From: Yeosuana aquiaggeris | Lineage (GTDB): Bacteria > Bacteroidota > Bacteroidia > Flavobacteriales > Flavobacteriaceae | Assembly: GCF_044003965.1 (NCBI RefSeq) | Contig: NZ_JBAWKC010000001.1 | Location: 372,001-436,000 of the forward strand | Length of the DNA stretch: 64,000 nt | Direction of reading: 5' to 3' | Shown: piece by piece, positions 15,398 to 25,187 of the stretch | Numbering within the stretch: position 1 is the stretch's first letter | Layout of the letters: each line of letters begins with the position of its first letter | Position numbers and translations under genes: made by a program | The notes under the pieces: generated by a model | Database searches by the model: none | What the model was told of the DNA's origin: nothing | Seen by the model: only the letters and a program-made list of their open reading frames with translations

Positions 15398-17725
15398 ATG
15401 GCAAAAACGAAACAAACAAAAGATAGTCAAGGGTTTGATAAGTATGTGCGTTGGTTTTGGATACTTTTTTCCACAGGCATCATTTTTCTTATATTAATCT
15501 TTGCTTTCGCTTCTTGGGGCGTATTTGGTGAAATGCCAGACCATACTGTTTTAGAAAACCCCAAAACAAATCTTGCGACAGAAATCATTTCTTCTGACGG
15601 AAAAACCTTGGGGAAGTTTTATTTTAATGACAACAGAACGCCTGTTGGATATGAAGATTTATCGCAAAATCTGGTTCAAGCACTAATTGCTACAGAAGAT
15701 GAGCGTTTTATGGATCATTCTGGAATAGATGCGAGAGGTACTTTAAGAGCCTTGGTTAAACTTGGTAGCGGCGGTGGAGCAAGTACTATTTCTCAGCAAT
15801 TAGCCAAGCAATTATTTCATGGAGAAGGCTCAACGAACATTATTGAAAGAATTTTACAAAAGGCAAAGGAATGGATTATTGCTATCCGTTTAGAACGTCA
15901 ATATACCAAAGAGGAGATTATTGCACAGTATTTGAATATTTATGATTTTGGGAATAATGCCGATGGTATAAGAAGTGCTTCTCGTATTTATTTTGGAAAG
16001 GAACCCATAGATTTAAATATCAATGAATCTGCTATTTTAGCTGGTATGCTGAATAATTCTTCTTTATATAATCCAAGGCGTAATCCGGAAGGTGTAACCA
16101 ATAGAAGAAATTTGGTATTTAAAAAAATGGTTAGAAATGAATACATTTCACAGAGCGTATGTGACTCTTTACTAACCACACCATTAGACATAAATTATAA
16201 CCCTGAATCGCATCGTGAAGGAATTGCCACTTATTTCAGAGCATATTTAGATAGATTTATGAAAGACTGGATTAAAAACAATCCAAAACCTGATGGCACT
16301 AAATACAATTTGTATAATGATGGATTAAAAATCTATACCACCATAGACTCACGCATGCAACAATATGCTGAAGACGCTGTGCAACAACATATGCCAAGAC
16401 TTCAGGCAGAGTTTGACCATCAGAATATACCGAGTAGAAATCCTACAGCACCTTTTTTAGAATTAGATAAAAGTGAAATTGAAGCTTTAATGAATCGTTC
16501 TATGAGGCAATCTGAGCGTTGGAGAAAAATGAAATATGATCTGCATAAATCGGATGAGGAAATAAAGGAATCTTTTTATAAGCCTACAGAAATGAGTATT
16601 TTTTCCTGGAAAGGAGAAATTGATACCATTATGAAACCGATTGATTCTATGCGCTATACCAAACGGTTTTTGCATCCAGGCATGATGTCAATGGATCCAC
16701 TAACTGGGCATGTGAAAGCTTGGGTTGGAGGCATGAACTACAGGCATTTTCAATATGATCATGTTAAAACAGGAAAGCGACAAGTGGGTTCAACATTCAA
16801 ACCATTTGTTTATGCCGCGGCTATTGATCAACTACATTTATCACCTTGTGACATGCTTCCAAGATCTCAAATAACCATTGAAGCCTATAAATATGGAAAT
16901 CCAGAATCTTGGTCTCCAAAAAATGATGATGGTAATTACGGAGGGTCTATGACCCTAATGGATGCGTTAGCAAATTCTGTAAATACGGTTACAGCAAGAA
17001 TAATGGATAAAGTAGGTCCGCAAACGGTGGTAGATTTAGTTAAGAAGTTAGGGGTTGAATCAGAAGTCTTACCGGTACCTTCAATAGCCTTGGGAACCGC
17101 TGATTTAAGTGTTTATGAAATGGTTGGGGCCTATGCGGCATTTGCAAATAAAGGGGTCTATACTAAGCCAGTAATGGTGACAGGTATAGTAGATAAAAAT
17201 GATACCGTTTTATATCAATTCACGCCAGAAACACGAGATGTTTTAAGTGAAGAAACAGCTTATGTGACGGTTAAACTTATGGAAGGTGTAACACGATCTG
17301 GCTCAGGAGCACGTTTAAGAACTTCAGGTGCTGAAACGTATAGAGCCGATTATAGAGAAATAATAACGGGCTACCCCTACCAATTTACAAACCCTATTGC
17401 TGGTAAAACAGGAACTACACAAAACCAAAGTGATGGTTGGTTTATGGGTATGGTGCCAAATCTAGTTACTGGTGTTTGGGTGGGTGCAGAAGACAGATCT
17501 GTTCATTTTGGAAATATCACCTATGGTCAAGGCGCTGCTATGGCATTGCCCATTTGGGCTGTTTATATGAAAAGCTGTTATGCTGATAAGGAGTTGAATA
17601 TTTCTGCTGGAGATTTTGAGGTTCCAAAGGACCTTAGCATTCGAGTTAATTGCTCAGACACCTCAGAAAACGACGATGATAATACTAAAATAAAGGAAGA
17701 GATTCCGGATGATTTAGATTTTTAA
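15398..17725 (+). CDS. Class A penicillin-binding protein 1A
   Basis: 775 residues. One membrane helix at about 19-41. Glycosyltransferase 51 domain about 70-255 with catalytic Glu100 in ATEDERFMDHSG and the second motif GGGASTISQQLAKQLF. Transpeptidase domain about 425-730 with SxxK (Ser465, GSTFKPF), SVN (527-529) and KTG (AGKTGTT). Polymerises and cross-links peptidoglycan in the periplasm. The acidic tail (SENDDDNTKIKEEIPDDLDF) is usual in Bacteroidota. Last gene of the ricT-gldH unit, ending at a strong terminator. Confidence 0.96.
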   Translation: MAKTKQTKDSQGFDKYVRWFWILFSTGIIFLILIFAFASWGVFGEMPDHTVLENPKTNLATEIISSDGKTLGKFYFNDNRTPVGYEDLSQNLVQALIATEDERFMDHSGIDARGTLRALVKLGSGGGASTISQQLAKQLFHGEGSTNIIERILQKAKEWIIAIRLERQYTKEEIIAQYLNIYDFGNNADGIRSASRIYFGKEPIDLNINESAILAGMLNNSSLYNPRRNPEGVTNRRNLVFKKMVRNEYISQSVCDSLLTTPLDINYNPESHREGIATYFRAYLDRFMKDWIKNNPKPDGTKYNLYNDGLKIYTTIDSRMQQYAEDAVQQHMPRLQAEFDHQNIPSRNPTAPFLELDKSEIEALMNRSMRQSERWRKMKYDLHKSDEEIKESFYKPTEMSIFSWKGEIDTIMKPIDSMRYTKRFLHPGMMSMDPLTGHVKAWVGGMNYRHFQYDHVKTGKRQVGSTFKPFVYAAAIDQLHLSPCDMLPRSQITIEAYKYGNPESWSPKNDDGNYGGSMTLMDALANSVNTVTARIMDKVGPQTVVDLVKKLGVESEVLPVPSIALGTADLSVYEMVGAYAAFANKGVYTKPVMVTGIVDKNDTVLYQFTPETRDVLSEETAYVTVKLMEGVTRSGSGARLRTSGAETYRADYREIITGYPYQFTNPIAGKTGTTQNQSDGWFMGMVPNLVTGVWVGAEDRSVHFGNITYGQGAAMALPIWAVYMKSCYADKELNISAGDFEVPKDLSIRVNCSDTSENDDDNTKIKEEIPDDLDF

Positions 17726-17730
17726 AAATC

Positions 17731-17761
17731 AAAAGCCATTCTTTTTAGAATGGCTTTTTTA
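17731..17761 (+). terminator. Intrinsic terminator after PBP1A gene
   Basis: Stem AAAAGCCATTCT (17731-17742) with AGAATGGCTTTT (17747-17758) and a T-run, immediately after the PBP1A stop. Confidence 0.9.
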
Positions 17762-17795
17762 TTTTGTAATTTTAAAACAATAAAATAGGTTTCTA

Positions 17796-18497
17796 ATGAT
17801 TAAAAAGAAAGTTGCAAATGTTGATGAGGCACTGCAAGGTGTTTCAAATAATATGACTTTAATGCTTGGAGGTTTCGGACTCTGCGGCATACCAGAAAAT
17901 GCGATTGCAAAACTTGTAAAACTTGGTGTTTCAGGATTAACATGTATTTCTAATAATGCCGGCGTTGACGATTTTGGGCTGGGATTACTTTTGCAAAAGC
18001 ATCAAATAAAAAAGATGATCTCTTCATATGTTGGCGAAAACGATGAGTTTGAGCGCCAAATGCTTTCAGGTGAATTAGAGGTTGAACTAATTCCGCAAGG
18101 CACTTTAGCTGAAAGGTGCAGAGCGGCACAATCAGGATTTCCTGCTATATATACACCTGCCGGTTATGGTACCGAAGTTGCAGAAGGAAAGGAGACCAGA
18201 GAATTTGATGGTAAGATGTATGTTTTAGAGCATGCTTTTAAAGCCGATTTTGCTTTCGTAAAAGCCTGGAAAGGAGATGAAGCGGGTAATCTAATTTTTA
18301 AAGGAACGGCTAGAAATTTTAATCCAAATATGTGTGGTGCGGCAAAAATTACCGTTGCAGAAGTGGAAGAGTTGGTGCCAGCGGGTTCTTTAGACCCCAA
18401 TCAAATTCATATTCCCGGAATATTTGTGCAACGTATTTTTCAAGGCGAAGTTTATGAGAAAAGAATTGAACAAAGAACAGTAAGAAAAAAAGTTTAG
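17796..18497 (+). CDS. scoA: 3-oxoacid CoA-transferase subunit A
   Basis: 233 residues. Family I CoA-transferase alpha subunit: GGFGLCGIPENAI near the N-terminus and ISSYVGEN, PAGYGTEVAEGKE further on. Moves CoA from succinyl-CoA to a 3-oxoacid such as acetoacetate, together with subunit B, encoded 2 bp downstream. Complete length. A preceding terminator isolates the pair from the PBP gene. The exact acid used cannot be told from sequence. Confidence 0.94.
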   Translation: MIKKKVANVDEALQGVSNNMTLMLGGFGLCGIPENAIAKLVKLGVSGLTCISNNAGVDDFGLGLLLQKHQIKKMISSYVGENDEFERQMLSGELEVELIPQGTLAERCRAAQSGFPAIYTPAGYGTEVAEGKETREFDGKMYVLEHAFKADFAFVKAWKGDEAGNLIFKGTARNFNPNMCGAAKITVAEVEELVPAGSLDPNQIHIPGIFVQRIFQGEVYEKRIEQRTVRKKV

Positions 18498-18499
18498 TT

Positions 18500-19153
18500 A
18501 TGCTAGATAAAACAGGAATTGCAAAACGTATTGCAAAAGAGGTTAAAAATGGCTATTATGTAAACCTTGGAATAGGAATTCCAACACTGGTGGCAAATTA
18601 TGTCAGGAATGATATTGAGATAGAATTTCAAAGTGAAAATGGTGTTTTAGGAATGGGACCATTTCCTTTTGAAGGAGAAGAGGATGCGGATATTATTAAT
18701 GCCGGGAAGCAAACCATTACAACCCTGCCAGGTGCTAGTTTTTTTGACTCTGCTATGAGTTTTTCTATGATTAGAGGGAAGCATGTAGATCTTACAATTT
18801 TAGGCGCCATGGAAGTTTCTGAAAATGGAGATATTGCCAACTGGAAAATACCTGGTTATATGGTAAAAGGTATGGGTGGTGCTATGGATTTGGTTGCAAG
18901 CGCTGAAAATATAATTGTTGCTATGATGCACACTAATAAAGCAGGTGAATCAAAACTACTTAAAAAGTGTTCTTTACCATTAACTGGTGTAGGATGTGTC
19001 AAAAAAATTGTCACCAATCTTGCTGTCATTGAGGTTACCGATAAAGGGTTTAAACTTTTGGAACGTGCTCCGGGAATATCTGTTGAAGAAATTATCAGCG
19101 CCACCGAAGGAAATTTAATTGTCGAAGGATCTATTCCAGAAATGGATATATAA
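18500..19153 (+). CDS. scoB: 3-oxoacid CoA-transferase subunit B
   Basis: 217 residues. Beta subunit with the catalytic Glu in the SENGVLGMG motif (about 49-57) and YYVNLGIGIPTLVANY at the N-terminus. Forms the active heteromer with subunit A. DLTILGAMEVSENGDIANW and KGMGGAMDLV are family signatures. Nothing downstream on this strand except a possible 42-codon frame. Confidence 0.95.
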   Translation: MLDKTGIAKRIAKEVKNGYYVNLGIGIPTLVANYVRNDIEIEFQSENGVLGMGPFPFEGEEDADIINAGKQTITTLPGASFFDSAMSFSMIRGKHVDLTILGAMEVSENGDIANWKIPGYMVKGMGGAMDLVASAENIIVAMMHTNKAGESKLLKKCSLPLTGVGCVKKIVTNLAVIEVTDKGFKLLERAPGISVEEIISATEGNLIVEGSIPEMDI

Positions 19154-19312
19154 AAATGTAGGCAAATACATCAATAAGTTAAAATATTTTACATTTCGTC
19201 GATTAATAGTGGTTTTTAACTTGTTATTTGAAAAAGTTTTCTACTTTTATAATCACAAATCAACCAAAACAAATAAATAGATTTCCCCAAGTCTAACATA
19301 AACTTAACGCTT

Positions 19313-19441
19313 ATGAATTTTGCAACAAATCTACCTGAACAACCTACATTTAATGAAAGTAAATTTAAAGAAACACTACGTGAGAATTTACGTTTTTTAA
19401 AAAGCTTATTGTACCTAACTAAAAAAGTATTTATGCTATAA
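19313..19441 (+). CDS. Possible small protein, 42 residues
   Basis: ATG 19313 to TAA 19441. Reads MNFATNLPEQPTFNESKFKE, then TLRENLRFLKSLLYLTKKVFML. The second half is an amphipathic, Leu/Lys-rich helix. A near-consensus box TACTTTTA lies about 70 nt upstream. It converges with the ABC transporter gene and overlaps its end by 6 bp. There is no other coding content in the 280-bp gap. No family recognised; it could be chance. Confidence 0.35.
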   Translation: MNFATNLPEQPTFNESKFKETLRENLRFLKSLLYLTKKVFML

Positions 19442-21118
19442 TCCTTTTGGAATAGCATCGATTAATTTTTTAGTATAATCTGTTTTAGGCGATGTGTAAA
19501 TAATATCTGCATCGCCTAATTCTTCTATTTTCCCTTTATTCATTACCAATAATTGATCGCTCATATATTTTACCACGGCCAAATCGTGCGATATAAAAAT
19601 ATAAGTAAAACCAAAAATTTCTTTAAGTGAGTTTAGCAGGTTTAAAACCTGTGCCTGAACCGAAATATCTAAAGCGGAAACGGACTCATCACAAACTATT
19701 AATTTAGGTTGCAGAGCAATGGTTCTGGCAATGCCTATACGTTGTCGCTGTCCTCCGGAAAACTCATGTGGATACCGGTTAAAATAATCTTCAGATAAAC
19801 CGACTTTGTTTAAAATCTCAATTGCTTTTTCCTTGCGCTCAATATCAGAATGATAAAGTTTATGCACCATCATAGGTTCCATAATGGCTTCCCCAACAGG
19901 AATTCTTGGATTTAATGATGAGTACGGATCTTGAAAAATAATTTGGATCTCTTTTCTAAGCTTTTTTATTTCAGAATTTGAAAGTTTTGTGATATCAATG
20001 CCGTTATATAAAATTTCACCTGCGGTTGCTTTATCTAATTGAAGAATGGCATTTCCTAAAGTAGATTTGCCACAGCCAGATTCTCCAACTAAACCTAAAG
20101 TTTCACCTTCATAAAGTTTAAAGCTCACTTTATCAACAGCCTTAAATGTCTGTGGTTTTATAAACCAACCCGATTTCGAAATATATTCTTTTTCAACATT
20201 AATAACTTCTAATAATGGCGGTTTACCGTATAATGTTTTATGTCTTTGTTGTCGCTCTTCATAAGTGATAATAGCACTAACAGCCGTATTATTTAAATAA
20301 TCCTGAATAGTTGGTAAGGTTTTTAATCGGGTATTTAATGAGGGTCTGGAATTTATTAATGCTTTTGTATAATTGTGTTGTGGGTTATTAAATATAGAAT
20401 CAACCGTTCCTTGTTCAACAATTTCTCCTTTATACATAACCAGTACCCTATCGGCAATTTCTGAAATTAAAGCTAAATCATGGGTAATAAAAAGGATGCT
20501 CATGCCTGTTTTAACTTGAAGTTCTTTCAGTAAAATAATAATGTCTTTTTGAACGGTGACATCAAGTGCAGTGGTGGGTTCATCGGCAATTAGAATATCA
20601 GGTTTGCAGGCAATAGCCATAGCTATCATAACTCGCTGTTTTTGACCACCAGAAATTTCATGTGGATAAGCATTGTAAACGCGATGAATATCTGGAAGTT
20701 TAACATTTTCAAATAGCGCTAAGGTTTCCTCTTTTGCTCGTACTTTTGATAGATTCGTGTGTTCTAGTAATATTTCTTGAACCTGTTTTCCGCAAATCAT
20801 GGAAGGATTTAAAGAACTCATTGGTTCTTGAAAAATAATGGCTATTTTTTTACCTCTGATGGATCGAAATGCTTTAGAGGTTATTTTAGTTAAATCATTT
20901 TCGGCATAAATAATACTTCCGGAAGTTATTTTTGAAATTTTTGGAGGAAGTAAACCTAAAATTGCCAACGAAGAAACCGATTTACCAGAACCTGATTCTC
21001 CTACAATGCCTAATATTTCATTTTGATTGAGTTGGTATGAAATGTTATGAATGACTTTATTTTTCCCAAAGGAAATAGAGAGCTCTGTAATTGACAGAAT
21101 CGGTTTTTTTTGAGGCAT
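19436..21118 (-). CDS. Peptide-type ABC transporter ATPase, two fused nucleotide-binding domains
   Basis: 560 residues holding two complete ATPase domains, as in YejF or a DppD-DppF fusion. Domain 1 about 8-260: Walker A GESGSGKS (40-47), signature SGGQKQR, Walker B ILIADEPTTALD. Domain 2 about 300-555: Walker A GESGCGKS, signature SGGQRQR, LIVCDESVSALD. Each is followed by the oligopeptide-type C-terminal tail. Powers di- or oligopeptide uptake or export at the inner membrane, but no permease or binding protein is encoded nearby. Start is directly next to the exonuclease stop. Confidence 0.92.
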   Translation of the reverse strand: MPQKKPILSITELSISFGKNKVIHNISYQLNQNEILGIVGESGSGKSVSSLAILGLLPPKISKITSGSIIYAENDLTKITSKAFRSIRGKKIAIIFQEPMSSLNPSMICGKQVQEILLEHTNLSKVRAKEETLALFENVKLPDIHRVYNAYPHEISGGQKQRVMIAMAIACKPDILIADEPTTALDVTVQKDIIILLKELQVKTGMSILFITHDLALISEIADRVLVMYKGEIVEQGTVDSIFNNPQHNYTKALINSRPSLNTRLKTLPTIQDYLNNTAVSAIITYEERQQRHKTLYGKPPLLEVINVEKEYISKSGWFIKPQTFKAVDKVSFKLYEGETLGLVGESGCGKSTLGNAILQLDKATAGEILYNGIDITKLSNSEIKKLRKEIQIIFQDPYSSLNPRIPVGEAIMEPMMVHKLYHSDIERKEKAIEILNKVGLSEDYFNRYPHEFSGGQRQRIGIARTIALQPKLIVCDESVSALDISVQAQVLNLLNSLKEIFGFTYIFISHDLAVVKYMSDQLLVMNKGKIEELGDADIIYTSPKTDYTKKLIDAIPKGL

Positions 21119-21832
21119 TTATATCTGAATAATTTCGTCTTGAGTTAACAGGTCATCACCGCGTAGGCGTAAAAATATTTGAGCCACGGCAATGGTGTCT
21201 TTTTCACAGTAAGTAATAATACGGTCTATTTCTTTTTCTTCATAATAAACCCTATAAACTTCACTGCCATCAATATCATCTTTTGGCGATGGAATACCTA
21301 ATACATTGGTCAATAATTTTAAAGACGTGTAGGTTTTATAATCGCCAAATTTCCATAACTCCAAAGTATCTAAATGAGGAACTTCCCAAGGTTTTTTCCC
21401 AAATAGATTAAGCTTGAATGGCAATTCTATATTGTTTATAATCATGCGTCGCGCTATATAAGGGAAATCAAATTCTTTGCCATTATGGGCGCAAAGCAGG
21501 TGTTTGGTTTCACTAAAATGTGAGTTCAATAAGTTCTTAAAATCTTTTAGAATCTTAATTTCATCTCCATAAAATGAGGTTACTCTAAAGTTTCTAATAT
21601 CACCTCTAAAAGTAAAATACCCAACAGAAATGCAGATTATTTTTCCAAATTCAGCCCAAATACCAGCACGCTCATAAAAGGCCTCAGCCGTTTCATCTTC
21701 TTTTCTTTGGTACTGTGATTTATGTTCCCATAAAGCTTGTTTGGTTTCATCTAAATCAGAAAAATAAGGGACCTCCGGAACAGTTTCAATATCCAGAAAT
21801 AATATGTTTTCAATATTTAATTTTGAAATCAT
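21119..21832 (-). CDS. Predicted 3'-5' exonuclease, PolB-exonuclease-like
   Basis: 237 residues, RNase H-like DEDDy exonuclease of the DNA_pol_B_exo2 type. Exo I FLDIETVPE (first Asp and Glu ligands), Exo II in LLCAHNGKEFDFPYI, Exo III YCEKDTIAVAQIFLRL. No polymerase domain is attached. Probably degrades single-stranded DNA or RNA ends in repair or processing. Lies between a membrane protein gene (10 bp) and the ABC ATPase (no gap), which gives no obvious functional link. Confidence 0.86.
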   Translation of the reverse strand: MISKLNIENILFLDIETVPEVPYFSDLDETKQALWEHKSQYQRKEDETAEAFYERAGIWAEFGKIICISVGYFTFRGDIRNFRVTSFYGDEIKILKDFKNLLNSHFSETKHLLCAHNGKEFDFPYIARRMIINNIELPFKLNLFGKKPWEVPHLDTLELWKFGDYKTYTSLKLLTNVLGIPSPKDDIDGSEVYRVYYEEKEIDRIITYCEKDTIAVAQIFLRLRGDDLLTQDEIIQI

Positions 21833-21841
21833 GATCTATCA

Positions 21842-22204
21842 CTATTTTTTACTTAACCCTAACATCAAATTACATTGCTTTCCAAAAATGGCAGCTACTC
21901 CCGCAGCTATGCCTCCTATAATTCCTGTAACAAGCAGCAAGAGATATTGATTGCCATTTAATGGCAATAAAACGGCTATTTTTTTAGCAAGAATAAAATC
22001 ATTACTACTGCTTAAATAATAAGAATGAATAAACCATAACAGTGCTATTGCTAGGAAAGGGACAAAGAACACAGCGCTTTTTTTAAGTGATAAAAACAAA
22101 GAGGTTAAAAAAGCAGCAACCATTACAGACCACCATGGCAAAAATGATGATAGTAAAACCGCAATTAAAATTGTTAAGATAAAATGGACACTTTTTCTTT
22201 TCAT
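21842..22204 (-). CDS. Small integral membrane protein, unknown
   Basis: 120 residues, nearly all hydrophobic. Likely four membrane helices at about 7-36, 42-63, 75-95 (partly polar) and 91-113, with basic ends (MKRKS, GKQCNLMLGLSKK). The start overlaps the acylase stop by 4 bp, so the two are coupled. No family recognised. Confidence 0.7.
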   Translation of the reverse strand: MKRKSVHFILTILIAVLLSSFLPWWSVMVAAFLTSLFLSLKKSAVFFVPFLAIALLWFIHSYYLSSSNDFILAKKIAVLLPLNGNQYLLLLVTGIIGGIAAGVAAIFGKQCNLMLGLSKK

Positions 22205-24615
22205 GGTTTTGGTGTTAAGGTTTGAGTAGAAATGATGTCCTGATTAGCTTCGGGTTTTTGCATAAATAATAAATTTAAATATTCTCCTGCGGCCCATTTA
22301 TCAATAAAATTATCATAATAGCTGCTTCCTGGATTTCCAGATTGTCCTCCTGGATAAATACCTAATGCTTTTGGTGGCGAACTCATTTCAACAATCATTC
22401 TCCATGAAGGGCCATGATTTTTATCCGCTGCATTAACAGTGTTTCGGTCCCCACCAATAGGTAGATCAAAACGAGAGAACGCTGGTAAAGCTTGCAATAA
22501 ATGGCCAACATAAGTGCCTTTATAAGTGCCCCAGTTAAAATCACCATTTTCAGCTTTCCATGCCATTAAATTTTTAACAGTTTCCTTAAAGGATATCAAA
22601 AATAAATCACTTGAGGTTTCTTTTTCAGGCGTTTTAACAATATCCATAAAATCGTCATTAGGGTAATTTTTAAGCATGAAGATAGTTTGATATACAAAAG
22701 GATAAGTAAGTGCCGTTCCTTCAATATCATGCTCATCCCAGGTTAAAGGTAGTAATGTTTTCCACCACAAATCCCATATACTTGGAGCTAGTTCATTAAC
22801 ACTACTATTGTAATCCCATTTTTTAATAATGTTTAAATAGTGAATTTCGTCATTACTCAGACTTGATGTATCCATATGCTCATACATATAAGGCAATAAC
22901 TCTGACGCTTTAAGATTGAAATTGTTGTTTTGAAGGTCTTTAAAATCTTGAATGGATATTTTTTCTTTTGACTTGAAAAAGTCATTAATCACTCTATTTC
23001 TGTACATTTCATAACCATCATTAAACACATAATACGGATAAGATTGATGTACAGGATGTTGGTTGGCAGAACTCACAAATCCACGTTCAGGGTTTTTAGT
23101 ATGTGCGTTGAATTCTTTAGGAATAAAACTTTGCCAATCATTTTCAGGATTGCTTCCGTCCATTAAAAATTTGCCTTGACCTTTCCATTTATTAGGAAAT
23201 AACCCTTGAATCCAAAGTGCTATGTCACCCTGAGTGGAAGCAAATACAAAATTCTGGGCAGGTGCCACCCAATGCTTAAGTGCTTTTAAATAATCGTCAT
23301 AATTTTTCGCTGAGTTTAAGTCAATAAGTGTCCGCTGATTATTGCCTCCAATAAGGCCAGCCCATTTCATTGCGTAGCCTTCCTTTTCTCCATTTCCTTT
23401 AAAGGTGTAATCATAACTTACAGGACCATGATGTGTGTAAATGACTGAATCAACATAAGCTTTTTGATCTTTTATTTTAATTTCTTCAAGACGAACAGAT
23501 GTGTTTTTCCATGAATTATTGTACTTGTATTGCTGTCTGCTTTTATCTTTAAATTCAATTTTATACCAGTCTTTGACATCACGAGTGGCATTGGTTTCTC
23601 CCCAAGCAATATCTGTGTTAAAACCTGAAACAACACCTAAAGCACCCGGTAGCGTCGCTCCAAAAGCATTATGCTCTGGGGTCGCTAATTGCATGACAAA
23701 CCAAATAGATGGTAAGTTAAGTCCTAAATGTGGGTCGTTTGCCAAAATAGGGTTTCCAGAGTAAGATTTACTTCCAGAAACAGCCCAGTTATTACTGCCG
23801 TTATCTGGATCCGGTTTTTCAATAGTTTCTGCAATAGAATCTAAAGCAAGTTGAGATTGTGGAACTTCTGTAATGGGGGTATCAATAAAACTCCAATCAG
23901 TATCTTTAGGAATCACAGGATCATTAATGTCAAAAAAATCGGGATATAATAAATTGAATCGTTCTTCACCAAATAATCGCAAAGCATTAGTATATTCCAA
24001 GTCATGATCTTTTCCACATAAATCATCGGTCATATACATTAAGAGCAAAGCTGTTTTTGTGGCAGTCCATTGTTCGGGTTTATAGTCTAATAATTTATAT
24101 TCTACAGGATAATCACTAACATGCAAACTATTTATATAGCTATTGACTCCTTGACAATAAGCTTCAAGAAATTTTAAAATTTCAGGATCTTCTTTCATTT
24201 TTTCTAAAGCATTTTCAGCGCCAAATCCCATACCTTTTCTGCGTTGAGCTCTATCATAATTAAGGGCTTTCTCGCCTATAATTTCTGATAAACGACCACC
24301 AGCTGCATACGTTTGAAATTCCATTTGCCATAACCTGTGTTTGGCCGTAATATAGCCTTGAGAACGATATAAATCCATATCATTTTGGGCAAATATGTGA
24401 GGAATAAGATTTGCGTCATAGTACACGGACACTTTGTCTAGAAGGCCGTCCATTTGAAAATTCTCGGAGGTTGATTCTGTTTTTTCATTTTGCCAAACAC
24501 CTTGAGAAGGGCTTAAAAACTTACCAAGAGGAGGAATAGAATCAAGCTTTGTGTTGAGTGCATAAAAAGCCCCTAAGGCAAGTAAAAGGGATAACGAGAA
24601 TTTAAAATATTTCAT
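22201..24615 (-). CDS. Penicillin acylase family protein (Ntn hydrolase)
   Basis: 804 residues. Signal or anchor at 5-20. The alpha part has YDANLIPHIFAQNDMDLYRSQGY. The maturation site is expected just before Ser274 in DNGSNNWAVSG, where Ser would become the N-terminal nucleophile after self-cleavage. The beta part contains NDPHLGLNLPSIW and GFNTDIAWGETN. Family members hydrolyse amide bonds of acylated amines, including penicillins and homoserine lactones; the natural substrate is not readable here. Periplasmic. First gene of the minus-strand operon acylase, membrane protein, exonuclease, ABC ATPase. Confidence 0.93.
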   Translation of the reverse strand: MKYFKFSLSLLLALGAFYALNTKLDSIPPLGKFLSPSQGVWQNEKTESTSENFQMDGLLDKVSVYYDANLIPHIFAQNDMDLYRSQGYITAKHRLWQMEFQTYAAGGRLSEIIGEKALNYDRAQRRKGMGFGAENALEKMKEDPEILKFLEAYCQGVNSYINSLHVSDYPVEYKLLDYKPEQWTATKTALLLMYMTDDLCGKDHDLEYTNALRLFGEERFNLLYPDFFDINDPVIPKDTDWSFIDTPITEVPQSQLALDSIAETIEKPDPDNGSNNWAVSGSKSYSGNPILANDPHLGLNLPSIWFVMQLATPEHNAFGATLPGALGVVSGFNTDIAWGETNATRDVKDWYKIEFKDKSRQQYKYNNSWKNTSVRLEEIKIKDQKAYVDSVIYTHHGPVSYDYTFKGNGEKEGYAMKWAGLIGGNNQRTLIDLNSAKNYDDYLKALKHWVAPAQNFVFASTQGDIALWIQGLFPNKWKGQGKFLMDGSNPENDWQSFIPKEFNAHTKNPERGFVSSANQHPVHQSYPYYVFNDGYEMYRNRVINDFFKSKEKISIQDFKDLQNNNFNLKASELLPYMYEHMDTSSLSNDEIHYLNIIKKWDYNSSVNELAPSIWDLWWKTLLPLTWDEHDIEGTALTYPFVYQTIFMLKNYPNDDFMDIVKTPEKETSSDLFLISFKETVKNLMAWKAENGDFNWGTYKGTYVGHLLQALPAFSRFDLPIGGDRNTVNAADKNHGPSWRMIVEMSSPPKALGIYPGGQSGNPGSSYYDNFIDKWAAGEYLNLLFMQKPEANQDIISTQTLTPKP

Positions 24616-24713
24616 TAATTACGTTTCGTTTTTGATATATTAAATATAATAAAATTAATAATCAAAACAGCTATGTTTTGTTTGGTTATAGCAAACCACA
24701 AAAAGAATGTTTT

Positions 24714-25187
24714 CTAAAATAAAGACGTTTGTTTATAAGGACTTTCATGTTCCAACAACCATTGCTTTCTGTTTAAACCACCGGCATAACCTGTTAAACT
24801 ACCATCACTGCCAATAACTCTGTGACACGGAATAATTATCCATATAGGGTTTTTAGCATTGGCATTTGCAACGGCACGGATAGCTTTAACATCACCTAAT
24901 TGTTTTGATAAGTCTAAATAAGAAATGGTTTTTCCGTATGGAATTTCAAGCAGCTGGTTCCAGACTTTTTTTTGAAAATCAGTCCCTTCAGGATTGAGTT
25001 TTATATCGAATATTTTACGTTTACCATCAAAATATTCTTGAAGCTGAAACACACAATCTTCCAACTCCAAAGGAATAATATCAGTAATTTTTTCTTCTGA
25101 ATTAAGGACCGTTATTGACACTATGCCATCGTCATCACCAACAATCTTGGTAAAACCTAATGGGGAGCTAATGATACATGTCTCCAT
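24714..25187 (-). CDS. ogt: Methylated-DNA-protein cysteine methyltransferase
   Basis: 157 residues. Removes alkyl groups from O6 of guanine by transfer to its own Cys in the IPCHRVIG motif (about 119-126). The helix-turn-helix with KVWNQLLEIPYGKTISYLDLS is seen, as is AGGLNRKQWLLEHE at the C-terminus. It has the short Ogt architecture without an Ada domain. Start overlaps the stop of the CNNM-type gene by one base. Last gene of the hemB-side operon. Confidence 0.94.
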   Translation of the reverse strand: METCIISSPLGFTKIVGDDDGIVSITVLNSEEKITDIIPLELEDCVFQLQEYFDGKRKIFDIKLNPEGTDFQKKVWNQLLEIPYGKTISYLDLSKQLGDVKAIRAVANANAKNPIWIIIPCHRVIGSDGSLTGYAGGLNRKQWLLEHESPYKQTSLF

